Positions 48,079 through 57,134 of a DNA stretch of 64,000 bases are shown in pieces. This DNA is from Acidimicrobiia bacterium (GTDB lineage: Bacteria; Actinomycetota; Acidimicrobiia; Acidimicrobiales; Poriferisodalaceae). The translations under genes and the position numbers were made by a program. The notes below the pieces were generated by a model. The model had not been told where the DNA came from, did no database searches, and saw nothing but the letters and a program-made list of their open reading frames with translations. The DNA is taken from assembly GCA_022822525.1 (NCBI GenBank), contig JAJEBN010000062.1, positions 124,001 to 188,000 of the forward strand, read 5' to 3'. The first letter of the stretch is position 1; every line of letters starts with the position of its first letter.

Positions 48079-49413
48079 CTAGGGACCAGAAAACGCCATT
48101 GCAGGCTCGCGAGGCCCATCCAGCGTGTGATCGGCAGCCAACCCCATCGCCCGCTCGCTCTCGCGACTCTTGACCTCCGAGCGCGCCACGACATGGTGGT
48201 GCACCTCATCAGGACCGTCGGCCAGCCGCAGCGTGCGCTGCGCATGCCACATGTCCGCCAGCGGGAACCACTGCGAGACGCCGGCTGCGCCGTGCATCTG
48301 GATGGCTTCGTTGATGATGTCGCAGCACTTCTCGGGAACCATCGCCTTGACAGCGCTCACCCAGATGCGGGCTTCGGCATTGCCGAGCGTGTCCATGGCC
48401 TTGGCCGCACGCAGCACCATCAGCCGCATTGCCTCGACCTCGATGCGTGACCGCGACACGATCTCCATGTTCTTGCCCAGGTTGATGAGCTTCTTGCCGA
48501 AGCCCTCGCGTGACAGCCCGCGGTCGACCATCATCTCGATGGCCTTCTCGGCGGCGCCGATGGAGCGCATGCAGTGGTGGATGCGGCCGGGGCCGAGCCG
48601 CAGCTGGCTGATCTCGAAGCCGCGGCCCTCGCCGAGCAGGATGTTGTCCTTCGGGACGCGCACGTCGTTGAACAGGATGTGCATGTGCCCGTGCGGCGCG
48701 TCGTCGGCGCCGAAGACGTGCATCGGTCCGAGGATCTCCACGCCGGGGGCGTCGATCGGCACGAGGATCTGCGACTGCTGCTTGTAGGTGTCCGCGTCGG
48801 GATTGGTGCGGACCATCGTGATCATGATCTTGCAGCGGGGGTCGCCGGCACCGGAGATATAGAACTTCTCGCCGTTGATCAGCCACTCGTCGCCGTCGAG
48901 CACGGCGTTGGTCTGCACCTGCTTGGCGTCGGAGCTCATCACGGCCGGCTCGGTCATGGCGTAGGCGGAGCGGATCTTGCCCTCGAGCAGCGGCTCGAGC
49001 CATTGCTGCTTCTGCTCGGCCGTGCCGACACGCTCGAGCACCTCCATGTTGCCGGTGTCGGGCGCAGAGCAGTTGAGGCACTCCGACGCCAGCCGGTTCT
49101 TGCCCAGCTCGTTGGCGATGTAGGCGTAGTCCAGATTGCTCAGTCCTTCGCCGGTGTCGGCGTCGGGCAGGAAGAAATTCCACAGGCCCTGCTCACGCGC
49201 CTTGGCCTTGGCGCCGTCCAGCAGTTCGAGCTGGCCGGGAGCCCAGCTCCAGCGGTCCTCCCGGTTTTCGCCCATCCGGTGGAATTCCTCGGTGATGGGG
49301 TCAACCTCATCGCGGATGAACGCCTTGACCGCTTCGTACAGCGGCTCGACCTCGGCGGACATCCGCAGATCGAAATCGTCCATGCTCGCGGACTTCAATG
49401 CTCCGCCAACCAC
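48079..49413 (-). CDS. Acyl-CoA dehydrogenase, ACAD10/11-like
   Basis: 444 residues. Seen: NCSAPDTGNMEVLERVG, AYAMTEPAVMSSDAKQ (flavin/substrate motif), GEKFYISGAGDPRCKI, GFEISQLRLGPGRIHHCMR and IQMHGAAGVSQWFPLAD, the pattern of ACAD10/11. It oxidises acyl-CoA at alpha-beta, probably on longer or hydroxylated chains. Start GTG 49413 follows GAGGAG by about 7 bases; ATG 49383 is the alternative. Confidence 0.92.
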   Translation of the reverse strand: MVGGALKSASMDDFDLRMSAEVEPLYEAVKAFIRDEVDPITEEFHRMGENREDRWSWAPGQLELLDGAKAKAREQGLWNFFLPDADTGEGLSNLDYAYIANELGKNRLASECLNCSAPDTGNMEVLERVGTAEQKQQWLEPLLEGKIRSAYAMTEPAVMSSDAKQVQTNAVLDGDEWLINGEKFYISGAGDPRCKIMITMVRTNPDADTYKQQSQILVPIDAPGVEILGPMHVFGADDAPHGHMHILFNDVRVPKDNILLGEGRGFEISQLRLGPGRIHHCMRSIGAAEKAIEMMVDRGLSREGFGKKLINLGKNMEIVSRSRIEVEAMRLMVLRAAKAMDTLGNAEARIWVSAVKAMVPEKCCDIINEAIQMHGAAGVSQWFPLADMWHAQRTLRLADGPDEVHHHVVARSEVKSRESERAMGLAADHTLDGPREPAMAFSGP

Positions 49414-49562
49414 AGCTGCTCTCCTCGTGTGCCTGCCAACCGCTGGGCTGCCGCTGGCGCAGTGAACCCTAGCGAGATCGGGTTGACGGCTCCCGGCCGA
49501 GCCTTCGGGCCCCGGCTGCCCATCCCTCGGCGGAGGTGAACGCGCCGGTACCTTCGAAGGCC

Positions 49563-49964
49563 ATGTTGCAGTGTGTCCGGGGTATGTGCACCGAGATGGC
49601 CACCGCGGGTCTGGGGTACGACATCACCGGGGCGAGGGCGTGGCTGTACGACCTCGATCCCGGGACGATCGCCGGCACGACCCGCCAGCGGGACATGGTG
49701 GTCCCGCTGTGCAGAACGCACGCAGACCGCATCACCGTGCCGGTCGGGTGGGAGTTCTCCGATCGGCGGGCCCCGGTGCCAGATCCGGTCGTGGCGCAGC
49801 CGGAGCCTGACGCGGCGGTCGAGCCCCTGTTCGCGCCCCGCTCGCGCCCCGAGCCTGCCGTCACCGAGGAAACCGCCGAGCCCGAGCCCGAGCTCGAGTC
49901 AGGACCGGCACCGGCATCGTTGCTCGAGCGCGCGTTCCGGGCAGCGCCCTCCCGTTCGCAGTAG
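49563..49964 (+). CDS. DUF3499 family protein
   Basis: 133 residues. The first 65 match DUF3499: CVRGMCTEMATAGLGYD, WLYDLDPG, and PLCRTHADRITVPVGWEF, with Cys and His residues that could bind a metal. The rest is an acidic Pro/Glu tail. The family is actinobacterial and of unknown function. ATG 49563 chosen; GTG 49536 sits on a GGAGG and is less likely. Confidence 0.75.
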   Translation: MLQCVRGMCTEMATAGLGYDITGARAWLYDLDPGTIAGTTRQRDMVVPLCRTHADRITVPVGWEFSDRRAPVPDPVVAQPEPDAAVEPLFAPRSRPEPAVTEETAEPEPELESGPAPASLLERAFRAAPSRSQ

Positions 49965-49969
49965 CAGCG

Positions 49970-50236
49970 CTACAGCAGGCTCGCGCCCCGCACTGCGGTG
50001 AGCACGAGTCGCCCATCGTGATTCATGCTCGCCCGGTAGCGAACGCCTTCGGAATCGGCGAGCACCAGGTTGTTCCCCTCGCTGGCGACGTGCAGCTCGG
50101 TGCCCAGTTCGTGCGACAGCTCGACCCGGCTGGCCTCGAGCGCCGCGCGCATTCGGCTGCGACGTTGGGCCTCGTAGAGGTCCATGTCGTATTCGACGAA
50201 GTCGCCCGGCTCGGTCCCAGTCGGCCGCACAGCCAA
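49970..50236 (-). CDS. Small protein of unknown function
   Basis: 88 residues or 71 from ATG 50185 (MDLYEAQRRSRMRAAL). An acidic/basic helical start, then ELHVASEGNNLVLADSEG and RYRASMNHDGRLVLTAV, which look like two beta hairpins. No family recognised. It converges on the DUF3499 gene with a 5-base gap. Confidence 0.5.
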   Translation of the reverse strand: MAVRPTGTEPGDFVEYDMDLYEAQRRSRMRAALEASRVELSHELGTELHVASEGNNLVLADSEGVRYRASMNHDGRLVLTAVRGASLL

Positions 50237-50300
50237 ACAATGTCACAAGCAGTCGGCCCCCGACACCAAGAGCGGAGGCGCGCGCCAGTAGCTTGACAGC

Positions 50301-50558
50301 GTGAGCCTGTGGCTGGCTGTACCGCTGTCGCTGGTGTTCATCTACATCGTGTACCGGCTCGGCTTGCGGATGATGGCCACGTTTTCGAGGCCGATCCCGC
50401 CGCCGCCCCCGCCCGGAGAGCTGCGACGGGTGCGGCTCACCTACCGGTGCAGCCTGTGCGGCACAGAGATGCGCATGACACGCGCCCCAGTGCAGCACCC
50501 GGAGCCGCCGCGCTGCTGCAGCGAGGACATGGATCTCATCGCCAACGCCGACGAGTAG
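50301..50558 (+). CDS. Small membrane protein with a zinc-ribbon-like tail
   Basis: 85 residues: one membrane helix at the N-terminus (LAVPLSLVFIYIVYRLGL), a run of prolines, then YRCSLCGTEMRM and PEPPRCCSEDMDL. The CxxC and CC pairs about 25 residues apart suggest a metal-binding knuckle in the cytoplasm. No known function. Start GTG 50301. Confidence 0.65.
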   Translation: MSLWLAVPLSLVFIYIVYRLGLRMMATFSRPIPPPPPPGELRRVRLTYRCSLCGTEMRMTRAPVQHPEPPRCCSEDMDLIANADE

Positions 50559-50630
50559 AGACCTGCCTCTCCTGCAGCGCGTGGATACCCACAGGTTCTC
50601 CACAAGCTGGGGAAAATCACATCTGTGTCA

Positions 50631-50897
50631 TTACCGCCAGCGAGTTGCAAGCAGGATGCCCGCCAGCACGATCGCGAGGCCCACGGCAATCCATGCACTG
50701 GCTGGGCTGCCAGGCAGCCAGCTCATGTAGTTCGACACGATCACGGCGGTGCCGATGCCGAGCAGGGCCGCGATCAGCCATCCGAACCACGAGGCGCTCT
50801 GCGAGCCGTGGCCGGGGGTGTTCTGGGGCGCTGCCTGCGCACCCTGCGGTCGTGTGCCCTTGGGCGTGATGCGGCTTGTCTTGCGGGGCCGAGCCAT
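50631..50897 (-). CDS. crgA: Cell division protein CrgA
   Basis: 88 residues: basic N-terminus (MARPRKTSRITPKGTR), two membrane helices around residues 37-58 and 65-85, and the terminal TRWR that is typical of CrgA. Known: CrgA binds FtsZ, FtsQ and PBPs at the division septum and sits near pknB in actinobacteria, as here. First-to-last order with pknB differs only by the missing trpG region. Confidence 0.82.
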   Translation of the reverse strand: MARPRKTSRITPKGTRPQGAQAAPQNTPGHGSQSASWFGWLIAALLGIGTAVIVSNYMSWLPGSPASAWIAVGLAIVLAGILLATRWR

Positions 50898-50964
50898 GGC
50901 TGATCAACCTAGTGGTGCAATCGGATTCTGATCCGCATCGAGCGTGTGCTCGTCTGCGAGACGA

Positions 50965-53310
50965 TCATCCGCCGTCGTCGTCGTCGGACGGGGCCTCGGC
51001 CTCGGCCTCGTCGTCGGCATTTCCTTCGCCGTCGCCGTCGCCGGCTTCGGCCTCGCCGACGACCAGGGTCACCGTGTCGTAGTTGATCCTGACATCAGTC
51101 CCAGGCACCGGGTCGAACGTGATGACCTGCCCGTCGGCCGCGTCGCCTGCAGCGACCGATTGTGTGCGGCGCCTGACCGTGAAGCCGAGTTCGGTCATGG
51201 CGGCTTCGACCTCGTCGGCATCGAACGTTCCCAGTGCCTGCAGGCTCGGAACGGTGGCGATCACCGGTGGCGTGTACAGGTGGATGATGACCTCGGACCC
51301 CGCGATGAGCACGGTGCCCGGCTCGGGGCTGATGTCGCGCACGACATTGGTGTTCACGTCGAGGTTGGACACCTCGCTGAACGTGCGCTTCACGGAGAAT
51401 CCGAGCGCCACCAGCTCTGCCTCGATGCGATCGGCGAGCGTTGTGCCGAAGTCCGCGAGAGCGGGAACAACCAGCTCCTCGGGCCCATCGGAAACGATCA
51501 GCGTGATCACGCTGCCCCGCTCCACTGGTTCGAACGTCTCGGGGCTGCTGCGTATGACGGTGCCCTCGCTGAATTCGGTGGAGAACTCTCGCTCGACGCG
51601 GTCCACGAGCCCGAGGCGAGCCAGCGTGACCCGAGCGTCGTCGACGGTCTGCCCGATCAGCCGCGGCACCTCAACTTCTCCCCGGCCCGCAGAGACCGTC
51701 AGCGTGACGACCGTGCCGGCGGGCCGCTGCTCGGTGCCCGGGATGCTCTGCTCGGTCACCAGCCCGATCGCCAGATTGTCGTTGCGGACATCGATCCGCT
51801 CGACGCTGAAGCCTGCCGTCACCAGTGCGGCCTCGGCTTCTTCGTAGCTTCGCCCGACCACGCTGGGGAGCTGGACCAGGGTGCGAGGGCTGGCCACGAA
51901 CAGCGTGATCGGATTGTCCGGATCGTTGGGCTCGGCCAGCAGGAGGCCGGCGCGGGGGTTCTGCTGGAACACCATGTTCTCGTCGACGTCGTCGCGTTCG
52001 GAGAATTCGATGGTCACTTGGGAGAATCCGACGTCGGCCAGTTCCCCTTCGGCTTCGGCGAAATGAAGTCCCACCACATTGGGCACGCGCAGGCGGGCAT
52101 CGGAAGTGTCCTGCGGCTCTGTCACCGCAGAGGGATCGCCGCGGTCGTTGACGAGCAGGAACACCAGCCCGGCGATGACCAGCAGCAGGATGACGAGCAG
52201 GGTGATCCACATGGGGGTGCGGTCGGGGGGCTCGATCTGGCTCGGCTGGGCACCTGCGGGGTACTGGGGCGGGTACGGCTGGGGATACTGCGGCTGGCCG
52301 TAGTCGCCGGCACCTGCTGCGTGGGAGCCATAGGGAGGCGCCGGCGGCGTCGGCGGGGGTGCGTATCCCGCTGGGGCTTGTGGCGCCGCAGCGGGGATCT
52401 GGCCTGTGGTCGTCGGCGACGGGACCGAGACTGCCGGGAAGTAGGCCGTAACGTCGGCGGCAGCTGCATGCGTCGGCTGGCCGGCACGGAAGCGCAGCAG
52501 GTCGTTGCGCATCTCGGCGGCCGATCCGTAACGAGCCTCGGGCTCCTTGGCGAGCCCGCGCAGGCAGATGGCCTCGAGTTCGTGGGGAACGTCAGCGTTG
52601 TAGCGCGACGGCGGGACAGGGGTCTCCTGCACGTGCTTGTAGGCGATCGCGACGGGGCTGTCGCCGGTGAACGGCGGTCCCGCTGTGAGCACTTCGTACA
52701 GCACGACCGAGAGCGAGTACACGTCGCTGCGCGGATCCGCGTCCATCCCCTGGGCCTGCTCGGGAGAGAGGTAGGTGGCGGTGCCCATGACCGAACCCGT
52801 GCGGGTCAGGTCGTCCGAGCCGCCCCCGAGCGCCCGCGCGATGCCGAAGTCGGCGACCTTGACCTGGCCGGACTGGGTGATCATCACGTTGCCAGGTTTG
52901 ATGTCGCGGTGAACGACGCCGTTGCCGTGGGCGAACGCCAGAGCGGCTGCGATGTCGATGGCGATGTCGGCGGCACGGTCGGGGTGCAACGGACCTTCGC
53001 TGCGGATGACCTCGGCCAGGCTCCTCCCCTCGACGTACTCCATGACGATGTAGTAGGTGCCTTCGTGGTTGCCCCAGTCGTAGACGCCCACGACATTGGG
53101 CTGGCTCAGATTGGCTGCGGCTTGGGCTTCCCGCCGGAATCGCTCGACGAACGACGAATCGGTGGCGAACTCGGGGAACAGCACCTTGACCGCGACCGGC
53201 CGGTCGAGGAGCTGGTCACGGCCCAAGAACACCTCGGACATGCCGCCCCGGGCGATGCGGCTGAACAACTCGTAGCGGCCGCCGAAGATGGGATTTGGGT
53301 TGTCTGCCAT
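50965..53310 (-). CDS. pknB: Ser/Thr protein kinase PknB-like with PASTA repeats
   Basis: 781 residues. Kinase 12-275: RIARGGMSEVFLGRD, VAVKVLF, HRDIKPGNVM, VADFGIAR and MGTATYLSPEQAQG, so fully active. A long Pro/Ala/Gly linker, one membrane helix near 370 (ITLLVILLLVIAGLVFLL), then about five PASTA units: VPNVVGLHFAEAE, LPSVVGRSYEEAEAAL, VPRLIGQTVDDAR, VPALADFGTT and VPSLQALGTF, and an acidic tail. Known: PASTA domains sense muropeptides or lipid II, and targets include CwlM and MurJ partners. Start ATG 53310. Confidence 0.95.
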   Translation of the reverse strand: MADNPNPIFGGRYELFSRIARGGMSEVFLGRDQLLDRPVAVKVLFPEFATDSSFVERFRREAQAAANLSQPNVVGVYDWGNHEGTYYIVMEYVEGRSLAEVIRSEGPLHPDRAADIAIDIAAALAFAHGNGVVHRDIKPGNVMITQSGQVKVADFGIARALGGGSDDLTRTGSVMGTATYLSPEQAQGMDADPRSDVYSLSVVLYEVLTAGPPFTGDSPVAIAYKHVQETPVPPSRYNADVPHELEAICLRGLAKEPEARYGSAAEMRNDLLRFRAGQPTHAAAADVTAYFPAVSVPSPTTTGQIPAAAPQAPAGYAPPPTPPAPPYGSHAAGAGDYGQPQYPQPYPPQYPAGAQPSQIEPPDRTPMWITLLVILLLVIAGLVFLLVNDRGDPSAVTEPQDTSDARLRVPNVVGLHFAEAEGELADVGFSQVTIEFSERDDVDENMVFQQNPRAGLLLAEPNDPDNPITLFVASPRTLVQLPSVVGRSYEEAEAALVTAGFSVERIDVRNDNLAIGLVTEQSIPGTEQRPAGTVVTLTVSAGRGEVEVPRLIGQTVDDARVTLARLGLVDRVEREFSTEFSEGTVIRSSPETFEPVERGSVITLIVSDGPEELVVPALADFGTTLADRIEAELVALGFSVKRTFSEVSNLDVNTNVVRDISPEPGTVLIAGSEVIIHLYTPPVIATVPSLQALGTFDADEVEAAMTELGFTVRRRTQSVAAGDAADGQVITFDPVPGTDVRINYDTVTLVVGEAEAGDGDGEGNADDEAEAEAPSDDDDGG

Positions 53311-53373
53311 GGACGCTCGGCGAGTGCTGCCACATCGGTCCGCTTGCTCGGCGGGTGACTGCAGCGGGTCGGG

Positions 53374-54627
53374 CTAGGGGCCGTCGTCGACGGGTGTCGG
53401 GACTGCCCGCAGTGCAAGGGCGGCTTCCGCTGCGGTCGCAGCGATCATCGTTGCCAAGGTACCGCTGCCTCGGGGATCGCCAACGTCAAGTGCTGCATCA
53501 CCTTCGATGAGCACCGCTACCGCCAAGGTCGGAGCGTCGGCGGGAGCCAGCAGCACCGCCCAGCTGCCCGCAGTTCCGTCGAGGTCGCCGGCGTCATTGG
53601 CGGCGCCGCCAGCGATCGCGGCGCGCACCTCCACACCGTCGGCGGGAACGAGACGGATCGGCACCTGCTCGGCCGCGGCGATCATGCCCCCGAGCAGGCC
53701 GGCAGCCTCGCCGGGCTCGAAGAGGCGTCCTGCGCTGTGTCTCGTGGCGTGTTCGACAGCGCCGCCTGCCGCGCCGCCGGGCGCCCGGGCGTTGACCTGC
53801 TGCACCACGTAGGGGCGCATGCGGATGCCCTCGGCGGCGACCCCCGCAGCAGCGAGCGCGAGCTGCAATGGCGTCAGCGTCACCCCGTCGAGCTGCGCCG
53901 CGCCGTCGGGCTCACCGGGCAGGTCGATGCCGGTCGCTGCGGGCTGGGCGCCGGCGCCCCGCAGCAGTGCATCGGCCCCCGCACCGAACGCCGCATCTGC
54001 GGTCAGGACATAGCTGCGCTGGTAGGCACGCGCCACCGGCAGCCCCGTCATCAGTGCGGGTCCCGACGGCACCAGTCGGTCGACGAGGTTGGGGTCGAAG
54101 CTGGGACGCGACCACAGCGCAAGGACCGCCCCCGTCTGCGGATGCACGACAACGACTGCACCGTCGCGATCTCCCAGTGCGGCACGAGCGGTGAGCTGCA
54201 CCCCGTGATGAATGGTCAGACCGAGATCGCCGACCCGGTCGCTGTCGGCGAAGAGATCCGAGACCTCGCGCAGCGCGATGTCCGCAGCACGACCCGAGAG
54301 CTCGGCGTCGTAGCTGCGCTCGAGCCCGCCTGCGCCCGCCCGCTGCGCCAGGTGCCCCGCGACATGGGCATAGAGCGACCCATGGGGGTACGAGCGCAGC
54401 CGGTGCGCTCCGGCGGCGTCGGGTTCGATGGCAGGTGCAATCGTCTCGCCGTCGGCGCTGGTGATCGCGCCGCGCGCTTGGCCGAGTGCCGCCGCCGCGG
54501 CTCGCCGGTTGACGTCGTGATGCCGCAGGCGCTCAGCAGAGAAGAAGCCGATGTTGGTGAGCTGCACGAGGAGCACGACGAAACCCGCGGCCAGCACGAG
54601 CGCCAGCCGCGCGATGCGCCGGCTCAT
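53374..54627 (-). CDS. pbpA: Class B penicillin-binding-protein homologue lacking catalytic motifs (pseudo-PBP)
   Basis: Position (between pknB and rodA) and fold match PbpA. Seen: N-terminal membrane helix 7-27, dimer-domain motif AGGLERSYDAELSG near 100, and PQTGAVLALWSRPSFDPN. From there the active-site segment normally reading NRATQ-YPPGSTFK is shortened to VARAYQRSYVLTADAAFG; the KTGTA site reads AGGAANDAG. The 417-residue chain contains no lysine at all, so SxxK and KTG are impossible. It retains SWAVLLAPADAPTLAVAVL. Inferred: a structural partner of RodA. Start ATG 54627 overlaps the rodA stop (ATGA). About 60 residues shorter than normal. Confidence 0.85.
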   Translation of the reverse strand: MSRRIARLALVLAAGFVVLLVQLTNIGFFSAERLRHHDVNRRAAAAALGQARGAITSADGETIAPAIEPDAAGAHRLRSYPHGSLYAHVAGHLAQRAGAGGLERSYDAELSGRAADIALREVSDLFADSDRVGDLGLTIHHGVQLTARAALGDRDGAVVVVHPQTGAVLALWSRPSFDPNLVDRLVPSGPALMTGLPVARAYQRSYVLTADAAFGAGADALLRGAGAQPAATGIDLPGEPDGAAQLDGVTLTPLQLALAAAGVAAEGIRMRPYVVQQVNARAPGGAAGGAVEHATRHSAGRLFEPGEAAGLLGGMIAAAEQVPIRLVPADGVEVRAAIAGGAANDAGDLDGTAGSWAVLLAPADAPTLAVAVLIEGDAALDVGDPRGSGTLATMIAATAAEAALALRAVPTPVDDGP

Positions 54628-56252
54628 GAGTCACCGCGGAGGCTGAGCCGCGGGCCCGAGCGGCCCGCGAGCGCAGCGAGCCAGAGTGCGAGAGAACTCG
54701 CGACGCAACGGCGAGTACCGCCAATCCGCGTGCGTTCGAGGGGGAGCTGCTGGGGCTCGCCTTGGGCGGGGGTGCCGGCTGCGCGTCGCCGTCGCCGTGC
54801 CGGTCCGCGCGATGGCGCCCGCAGCTCGCCAGTCGGCGCGCCCCCAACCGCCGGTTCGACCACGCGCAGCCGTGCCGGGGGGGTGCCGTGCGGCGGTCCC
54901 AGGTCCTCACCCTGGCCGCCGCCGGCGTCAGAGACGGCGAGCAGCAGGCCCACCGCCACGCAATTGCCGATCATCGCCAGCTGCCCGTAGGCCACGAACG
55001 GCAGCGCCCCCACGGTGTGAGGCAGCACCCGCAGCACGCCGGCAACGGTGAAGAGCGCCTGCAGCCCGATCACCGAGGTAGCAGCGGCAGCCACCAGTCG
55101 ATGGGTGCCCTGCGCTCGCTGGGCAATGCCCGCGCCGACGCCGACTGCCAGCGCGAACGCGACCAGCAGCGCCGCACCGCCCAGAATGCCGAGCTCCTCA
55201 GCGATGACGGCGAAGATGAAGTCCCGGTGCGCTTCGTGCAGGTGCTGGGGCGCGCCGAGCCCCGGGCCCACCCCGATGATGCCGCCGTCGCTGATGGCGA
55301 ACGCCGCGTCGACGACGGTCGCTCCCTCTGTATCGATCCACGGATTCAGCCAGTAGCGGATCTGTGCGGACAGCCGGTCGTGCACGGTCGCGAGCACACC
55401 GACACCGATGGCGTAGGTGGCGACCACCCCGGTGAGCGCCCTGGCGCGAGTCGAGCGGGGGACGGTCGGGACGTCGCTGCCGACGAGGTCGTCACCGTCG
55501 AGCCACAGCGGCAGCCAGGCCGCCGCAAAGACGATCGCCGATGAGGCGAGGTCAGCACCGATGATGAGCAGCGTCCACGCTCCGATCGCTGCAGCGCTGG
55601 CCCCCGCAACGTGGCGGTGCGGGACCAAGCGGGGACCGAGCCAGCGCGGCGCCGTCGTCGTGAGTCCGCAGGCCGCGATGACCACGACGTACTTGGCGAG
55701 GCCGTAGGGCTGGACGCTCAGCAGCGACCCCAGATCCAGCCATTGGCGCGGCGGATCGTACGCGCCGGCCGAGACATTGGCCCCGCTGTCCAGGCTCCCC
55801 GCGGCCAGCAGCGCCGTGGCGACCAATGCGCACGCGCCAGGGCGGCTGAGGAGCCAGTCGAGGCGGCGCGCAGCGACCAGGGTTGCTGCGATGGACGTGA
55901 ATCCCAGCAGCACCGCCACTGCCTGTTCGGATGCCAGCAGCGGATCGACCCGCGCGACGAAGACCCAGCCGATGCCCATGAGCAGCCCGACGATCCCGAA
56001 GAGGATCTGGTTGCTGCTTGGCGCCCAGCGCTTGATGGCAATACGGGCTGCCGCGCCGCCGGCCAACACGGCTGCCAGCCAACCTGCGGTCCCCCACAGC
56101 GTCTGGGTTGCGTCCTGTCCGCCGGCACCGCCCCAGATCGAGTTCTGCTCAACGCCCAGTGCGGTGACAGCGAACGTCGTGCAGACCACCACGCCCGCCA
56201 TTGCGGCAAGCGCTGCTTCGGTGCGACGTCGCTTGCGCAGCGGGGTCCTCAG
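54624..56252 (-). CDS. rodA: SEDS peptidoglycan glycosyltransferase RodA/FtsW-like
   Basis: Polymerises lipid II glycans. Seen: about ten membrane segments; catalytic Asp region IIGADLASSAIVF; and ISDGGIIGVGPGLGAPQ followed by HEAHRDFIFAVIAEELGI, the conserved SEDS loop, so it looks active unlike its PBP partner. Residues beyond about 430 are a non-conserved Arg/Pro tail of about 110 residues. The first ATG (56201) falls inside helix 1; the frame continues upstream through RTPLRKRRRTEAALAAMAG, the basic start typical of the family, to CTG 56252, which overlaps the pstP stop as CTGA. The 3' end is encoded by a diverged copy of the 41502 repeat. Confidence 0.88.
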   Translation of the reverse strand: MRTPLRKRRRTEAALAAMAGVVVCTTFAVTALGVEQNSIWGGAGGQDATQTLWGTAGWLAAVLAGGAAARIAIKRWAPSSNQILFGIVGLLMGIGWVFVARVDPLLASEQAVAVLLGFTSIAATLVAARRLDWLLSRPGACALVATALLAAGSLDSGANVSAGAYDPPRQWLDLGSLLSVQPYGLAKYVVVIAACGLTTTAPRWLGPRLVPHRHVAGASAAAIGAWTLLIIGADLASSAIVFAAAWLPLWLDGDDLVGSDVPTVPRSTRARALTGVVATYAIGVGVLATVHDRLSAQIRYWLNPWIDTEGATVVDAAFAISDGGIIGVGPGLGAPQHLHEAHRDFIFAVIAEELGILGGAALLVAFALAVGVGAGIAQRAQGTHRLVAAAATSVIGLQALFTVAGVLRVLPHTVGALPFVAYGQLAMIGNCVAVGLLLAVSDAGGGQGEDLGPPHGTPPARLRVVEPAVGGAPTGELRAPSRGPARRRRRAAGTPAQGEPQQLPLERTRIGGTRRCVASSLALWLAALAGRSGPRLSLRGDS

Positions 56253-57085
56253 CGTGAGCGAGAACGCCGCCAGTTGCGCCGCCTCGAGGTGATTGGCGCA
56301 CTGGCGGAGGGCGCAGCCGGCTCGGCGGGGGCAGTCGCCGGGGCCGGCACGCCCTCGATGACGACGTCCACGACCAGCGCTGTCGAGTTGTCCCGCCCCC
56401 CTCGATCATTCGCCTGGCGCACCAAGGCGCGCGCCACCTCGGAGGGATGGTGATCTGTGTCGAGCAGCTCAGTGATCTCGGACTCGTCCAGCTCGTTGGT
56501 GAGTCCGTCGGTGCACAGCAGGAACCGATCATTGCCGGTGAGATCGAGGATCCAGTCGTCGATCAGCACCTCGGGTTCCACGCCGATGGCACGTGTGAGC
56601 GTGTTGCGCCGGGGATGCTCAGCGGCCTGCGCCTCGGTGAGATCGCCGGCTCGGACCATCTCCGCGACAAAGTTGTGATCCAGGGTGAGCTGGGTCAGCG
56701 TGCCGCCCTGATAGCGGTACACGCGCGAGTCGCCCACGTTGACCAGGCACCAGACCCTGCTGTCGTCGCTCTGCACGACCGCGATGGCGCACAGTGTCGT
56801 GCCCATTCCCGTCAGATCCTGGTGCGCGGTCGAGCGATGGTGCACCACCTGGTTCGCGTGGCGCACCGCGGCGAGCAGCTCGCTCGGCGTCGACGGGGAG
56901 TTCGCTGCCAGCGTCTTGACGGCGAGGCTGGATGCCACGCTGCCGCCCAGATGCCCGCCCATGCCGTCTGCCACCACGAACAGGCCGATGTCGGCGTACA
57001 TGGCGTCCTGGTTCTCGGCCCGTCGCAGCCCTCGATCCGAAGCACCGCCCCAGCGGATGCGCATCTGGCGGGCAGGGGCGCTCAT
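56249..57085 (-). CDS. pstP: PP2C-family Ser/Thr phosphatase PstP-like
   Basis: 278 residues. Seen: SDRGLRRAENQDAM, FVVADGMGGHLGG, GMGTTLCAIAVV, NVGDSRVYRYQGG, LCTDGLTNELDE and GRDNSTALVVDV, all the metal-binding PP2C motifs. It reverses PknB phosphorylation. Unlike mycobacterial PstP it has no membrane helix or outer domain; the chain ends in a basic tail after a Pro/Ala stretch. Start ATG 57085. Confidence 0.94.
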   Translation of the reverse strand: MSAPARQMRIRWGGASDRGLRRAENQDAMYADIGLFVVADGMGGHLGGSVASSLAVKTLAANSPSTPSELLAAVRHANQVVHHRSTAHQDLTGMGTTLCAIAVVQSDDSRVWCLVNVGDSRVYRYQGGTLTQLTLDHNFVAEMVRAGDLTEAQAAEHPRRNTLTRAIGVEPEVLIDDWILDLTGNDRFLLCTDGLTNELDESEITELLDTDHHPSEVARALVRQANDRGGRDNSTALVVDVVIEGVPAPATAPAEPAAPSASAPITSRRRNWRRSRSR

Positions 57086-57134
57086 ACCGTTGCAGTCTCG
57101 CTGTTTTGCCGTGCGGCGGCACAGCGTGCGTCGT

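Noticed and set aside
50580..50612. GTGGATA and TCCACA in the gap before crgA as a second DnaA cluster
   Set aside because: Neither matches a full 9-base DnaA box and there is no further supporting site.
50944..53358. An 804-residue open frame on the plus strand opposite pknB
   Set aside because: It mirrors the pknB coding frame; the codon bias of high-GC DNA keeps the opposite strand open. No recognisable domain, while pknB has all kinase and PASTA motifs.
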